Shown one piece after another: positions 8,347 through 10,060 of a stretch of DNA of 10,060 nucleotides. The notes beneath the pieces were generated by a model. It ran no database searches, was not told the DNA's origin, and saw only the letters and a list, made by a program, of their open reading frames with translations. The stretch covers positions 1 to 10,060 of the forward strand of contig CAJPTB010000038.1 in NCBI GenBank assembly GCA_905373325.1. Direction: 5' to 3'. Each line of letters starts with the position of its first letter. Within the stretch, counting starts at the first letter, position 1. The position numbers and the translations under genes were made by a program. This DNA comes from an uncultured Ancrocorticia sp. (GTDB lineage Bacteria; Actinomycetota; Actinomycetes; Actinomycetales; Actinomycetaceae).

Positions 8347-9957
8347 TCACTTGCTTTGACGTCGCGAGGCGATGAGGGAGGTTGCGACGACCGTCACGGA
8401 AATGACTGCTCCGCCTAGTATCCAGGGCCATATCGGCTGACTGTCGTCTCCTTCGGTTTTCGGCGGGATGCGGGCCGGGCCGTCGGTCTTGGTCGGCGTC
8501 GGAGCCGGCGCTGGGGACTTCTTGACGTTGCCGACGTCGAGGTCGGTCCATCCGATGAGCGCCCCGGTGGAATCCATCAACGCGAACTTGTAGGAGCCGT
8601 CGGGAAGAGTGGATGTGTCGACTCGAATCTTTCCTTCTTTGTCGATCTGCATCCACCCGAGCGGGCTGCCCTGAGGGTAGAGGTAGAGGAAGACCCATTC
8701 GCCCGGCTGACGTCCGGCTGGCGCAAGCACCAAGATCTTGCCTTCCATCTGCTTTCCGATGTTTCCGGCGTTCTGGAGCGTCAAGCCCTTGATGTTTGGA
8801 ACAGGGGGAAGCGGCGAGAAGTCGGGCTTCGGGAAGAACGGCTGGGCCGGCTTCTGCGGCTGCTGACCGGCGATTGCCCTTTGAATGACATACCTTCCGG
8901 GTATGATCGACTGACGCGTGCCCGATTGGACCGAACGCCTCACGATCGTGGAGCCGCCCGTCCTGCCCTGCTGTCCGCCGCCGTTCCCTTGATTTCCGCC
9001 CGGGGGTTGGTTGCCGCCGTTGCTCGGCGGCTGATTCCCGCTGGGCGGCCGGTTCTCGCCGCTGGGAGGCTGGTTCCCACCGCCGCCGGGGGGATTGGTC
9101 GGGTTGTCCGGTTTCTTGGGGCCTTCGAACGTCGTCCATCCCAGGAGAGCGCCGAAGTCGTCGCCGGGCTTGCCGGATTGCGCCGTGATCTTCAAGGCGC
9201 CATTGGGAAGAGACACGTCTTTGGGCAGATCGAGGACCTTGCCGTCCTTGTCCGTCTCAAACCACCTGGCACCCCATGGGTGGCGAGACGTTCCTTCCTC
9301 GTCGTACACATCGAGGAAGACCCAGGTCTTCTTGTCCGTGGCGTTCCGGCCGTCCTTTTTATTGCCTTTGCCTGCCTCGGCTTTGGCCTTCGGAATGGTG
9401 ACGACGAGCCGACCGTCCTTGCCGCGCTTAACGGTCATACCCTGTTTGTTGTCGTCTTTAAGATCCTCGTTCGCCTCGACCGGATCTGGAATTCCGCTCG
9501 GCTTGTAGTCTCTGACGTCGAATTCGTCGGACTTGACCTCCCGCTTCGCGTCGCCCGGCTTGACCGCGTCTCCGGTGATAAATGTGAAACGGTGCTTGCC
9601 TTCGGGGAACACGGGATTGCTTCCGCCGTTGCCTCCGCGAACCGCTTTCTTGTCAGTCCCGTCGGGCAGCGGGATCTCGGCCGTCCAGTCGCCGGTCTTG
9701 GGGTCGGCGTTTTCCACGATCGCCCAGACCGTCGCGTCGCTGCCGGCGGGCACATCGACGCGCTTGTACTTTCCATCGTCGATCTTGACCGCGATTTTCG
9801 AGGCGCCCTGGTTTTCCTGCGGGTGGCACCATCCTTTGCCGCTGACCTTTACCGTACCGCCAATATGGGCCTTGGCGTTCTCCACCGCGACCGTCGGTTT
9901 CTCAACCGACGGCGTGCACGTGGTCGGCTCAAGGACCGTCAACTGTTCGGAGGTCAT
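8347..9957 (-). CDS. Membrane-anchored repeat-domain surface protein, probably truncated at its 5' end
   Basis: Not recognised as a named family; function unknown. The open frame from the ATG at 9957 encodes 536 residues and stays open back to about 10008, where a TGA (10009-10011) precedes it. Order: an immunoglobulin-like domain (about 19-150; GGTVKVSGKGWC, FPEGKHRFTFITGD); a repeat domain (about 211-278; TWVFLDVY, ETDKDGK, SLPNGALK, LLGWTTFE); a Pro/Gly/Asn/Gln linker (about 280-335); a second, related domain (about 419-475; EWVFLYLY, QIDKEGK, TLPDGSYK, LIGWTDLD); a Pro/Thr stretch; and a membrane anchor (about 509-530) ending in SRRQSK. No signal peptide follows this ATG, although the domains are extracellular in style, and the residues before the ATG (KDVKRS) look like the end of a further domain. 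The gene therefore probably begins well upstream and is interrupted near the window edge. It precedes the acidic-tail surface protein by 15 bases. Confidence 0.8.
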   Translation of the reverse strand: MTSEQLTVLEPTTCTPSVEKPTVAVENAKAHIGGTVKVSGKGWCHPQENQGASKIAVKIDDGKYKRVDVPAGSDATVWAIVENADPKTGDWTAEIPLPDGTDKKAVRGGNGGSNPVFPEGKHRFTFITGDAVKPGDAKREVKSDEFDVRDYKPSGIPDPVEANEDLKDDNKQGMTVKRGKDGRLVVTIPKAKAEAGKGNKKDGRNATDKKTWVFLDVYDEEGTSRHPWGARWFETDKDGKVLDLPKDVSLPNGALKITAQSGKPGDDFGALLGWTTFEGPKKPDNPTNPPGGGGNQPPSGENRPPSGNQPPSNGGNQPPGGNQGNGGGQQGRTGGSTIVRRSVQSGTRQSIIPGRYVIQRAIAGQQPQKPAQPFFPKPDFSPLPPVPNIKGLTLQNAGNIGKQMEGKILVLAPAGRQPGEWVFLYLYPQGSPLGWMQIDKEGKIRVDTSTLPDGSYKFALMDSTGALIGWTDLDVGNVKKSPAPAPTPTKTDGPARIPPKTEGDDSQPIWPWILGGAVISVTVVATSLIASRRQSK

Positions 9958-9964
9958 TGAGCGT

Positions 9965-10060
9965 TTGACGTCTTTCGTGTCCGATTGCCCCGAAGAAAGA
10001 CAAGAACGTCAAGGCCTTCCAGTCCTTGAGCCAGCTGAAAGAGGGCAAGCATACGGTCCA
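9965..10060 (+). other. Apparently inverted fragment of the same surface-protein gene
   Basis: On the plus strand the frame from about 9990 to the edge reads PKKDKNVKAFQSLSQLKEGK and then HTV. The LKEGKHTV part resembles FPEGKHRFTF of the minus-strand surface protein, where it lies shortly before a segment like GDAKREVKSDEFDV. On the minus strand the residues KDVKRSMTSEQLTV just before and after the ATG at 9957 match that later segment. The two halves of one expected domain are therefore in opposite orientations. Short inverted matches, GTCTTTC at about 9969-9975 and GAAAGAC at about 9995-10001, lie at the turn. This fits a fold-back chimera or a true DNA inversion. Confidence 0.5.

Overview
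The window is high-GC actinobacterial DNA, and every supported gene lies on the minus strand. The gene set (a general-stress L25/TL5 ribosomal protein, peptidyl-tRNA hydrolase, Mfd, a small lipoprotein with a SurA-type N-terminal segment, enolase) and the two actinobacterial-style surface proteins suggest an Actinomycetaceae-like organism (Actinomyces/Schaalia type). That placement is inferred from gene order and protein style; there is no rRNA in the window to confirm it.

In the direction of transcription (right to left) the layout is as follows. (1) Right edge to about 8347: the 3' part of a large surface protein with immunoglobulin-like and repeat domains, a Pro/Gly/Asn/Gln linker and a C-terminal membrane anchor. 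Its 5' end appears to be cut off by a fold-back or inversion at about 9970-9995. (2) 8331-6970: a second surface protein, 15 bases downstream and almost certainly co-transcribed, with a signal peptide, one extracellular domain, a Gly/Gln/Asn-rich linker, one membrane segment and a long, very acidic cytoplasmic tail. (3) 6969-6786: a control region with a 16-bp tandem repeat, a candidate promoter and a leader of about 130 nt. (4) 6785-1977: rplY (ctc), pth and mfd. rplY and pth are separated by a perfect 12-bp hairpin; pth and mfd abut. (5) 1946-1425: a short lipoprotein. (6) 1424-1179: a 246-bp gap with a weak promoter candidate and two mutually exclusive hairpins. (7) 1178-1: enolase, running off the left edge with a C-terminus that stops matching the family after residue 377.

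rplY, pth, mfd and the lipoprotein form a compact housekeeping block: 5S rRNA binding, peptidyl-tRNA recycling, transcription-coupled repair and a cell-envelope lipoprotein. Enolase probably has its own promoter. The two surface proteins share a domain style and look like a functional pair, but I cannot assign a function to either. They and the two odd window edges are the most interesting parts. Both edges depart from expected coding sequence within about 100 bases of the end, so assembly or amplification artefacts must be considered before any biological reading.
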